Positions 63,501-64,000 of a DNA stretch of 64,000 bases are shown one piece after another. Origin of the DNA: Hymenolepis diminuta. Its lineage: Eukaryota > Platyhelminthes > Cestoda > Cyclophyllidea > Hymenolepididae. Below the pieces are notes generated by a model that did no database searches, was not told the origin of the DNA, and saw only the letters and a program-made list of their open reading frames with translations. The number at the start of each line of letters is the position of its first letter. Position 1 is the first letter of the stretch. Location of the stretch: positions 2,844,779 through 2,908,778 of the forward strand of contig CAADRB010000003.1 of NCBI GenBank assembly GCA_900708905.1, written 5' to 3'. The position numbers were made by a program, and so were the translations under genes.

Positions 63501-64000
63501 TTCTCTGGGAAGTCCTTTGACAAGTGGCAACCTGAGTGTATGTGGTTAACAAATTTGCATTTCATGACATCGCGATAGATCATTTTTTATCGTCTGATGG
63601 GTGTAAATGGGTTTCGACCGCGTGCAATTCGATGCATAACATTGAAAAATTCCATGTTGACTACCGACAAATCAGATCCAATATTACGCTTCTGCAAATA
63701 AAGGATAATTGAAAGTGTTAGGGCCCGTTGTCGGCGTAGCTATCCACTTGGACGTCAGTAAAGTCCGAGGCAACAGTTTTGCTACTTATCGATGCACATC
63801 CAGTAGACGGAGGTTGCAAAATACAAGTTAAAATGTATAATTTAAAAATAGACATTTATCATAGACTGACTAACCATTAATTCAAACACCAAAATAATGT
63901 TGCAAATTCAAAAATGATTCTTTACGGATGGTCATCAATATGGAGATCATGTCAGTAGAAAGAAACTCGGAATTTAATGTAGGAAAGCTTTTTCTCACAC
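60524..64000. other. Intergenic region to right edge, no gene recognised
   Basis: About 3.5 kb. Open frames here are short and match nothing I recognise. A hydrophobic, signal-peptide-like stretch in two overlapping frames lies at about 61065-61140 but lacks an uninterrupted ATG-initiated frame. An 18-nt sequence occurs at 61339-61356 and again at 62188-62205. No LTR, tRNA or coding exon supported. Confidence 0.5.

Noticed and set aside
1..64000. CRISPR array, bacterial operon or prophage
   Set aside because: No regularly spaced repeats, and the genes are spliced and animal-like.

Overview
The window is eukaryotic: genes are split by GT-AG (and two GC-AG) introns, intergenic DNA is AT-rich, and there is no operon structure or bacterial signal. 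The best guess is a parasitic flatworm, probably a tapeworm. This is inferred from the many very small introns (about 67-83 bp, one of only 40 bp) mixed with kilobase introns, compact coding exons, and decayed Ty3/gypsy-type retrotransposons. Species cannot be fixed from the sequence alone.

Layout. (1) 1-1953, minus: the first four coding exons of a mitochondrial 2-oxoglutarate/malate carrier (SLC25A11 type), cut by the left edge. (2) 1954-13065: AT-rich intergenic DNA holding a decayed Ty3/gypsy gag-pol relic (about 5440-8665). (3) 13066-13746, plus: an apparently single-coding-exon dual-specificity phosphatase of the DUSP14/18/21 type with an intact HCxxxxxRS active site. (4) 16411-54922, minus: a complete 30-exon gene of 38.5 kb for rootletin (CROCC), the ciliary rootlet coiled-coil protein. 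The exon phases close without a break and predict 2199 aa. Three of its introns carry further gypsy relics, all antisense to the gene. (5) 57127-59982, plus: a nine-exon gene, head-to-head with rootletin, for a 660-aa protein with a lysine-rich N-terminus and a coiled-coil C-terminus; I do not recognise it with certainty. (6) 59983-64000: the 3' flank of that gene and intergenic DNA with no supportable gene.

The genes do not form a pathway. The carrier acts in the mitochondrial inner membrane, the phosphatase in signalling, rootletin in the ciliary rootlet or centrosome linker, and the last gene may act in the cytoplasm or at a membrane. The phosphatase and rootletin converge. Rootletin and the coiled-coil gene diverge from a 2.2-kb AT-rich intergenic region.

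The most unusual features are a 967-bp block with no difference found by reading, shared by two otherwise different gypsy relics 23 kb apart; the consistent antisense orientation of relics inside rootletin; two GC-AG introns and one 40-nt intron in rootletin; and the unclassified coiled-coil protein. I found no convincing new multi-gene system. All exon boundaries were read by eye from reading frame, splice consensus and remembered family similarity, without alignment software.
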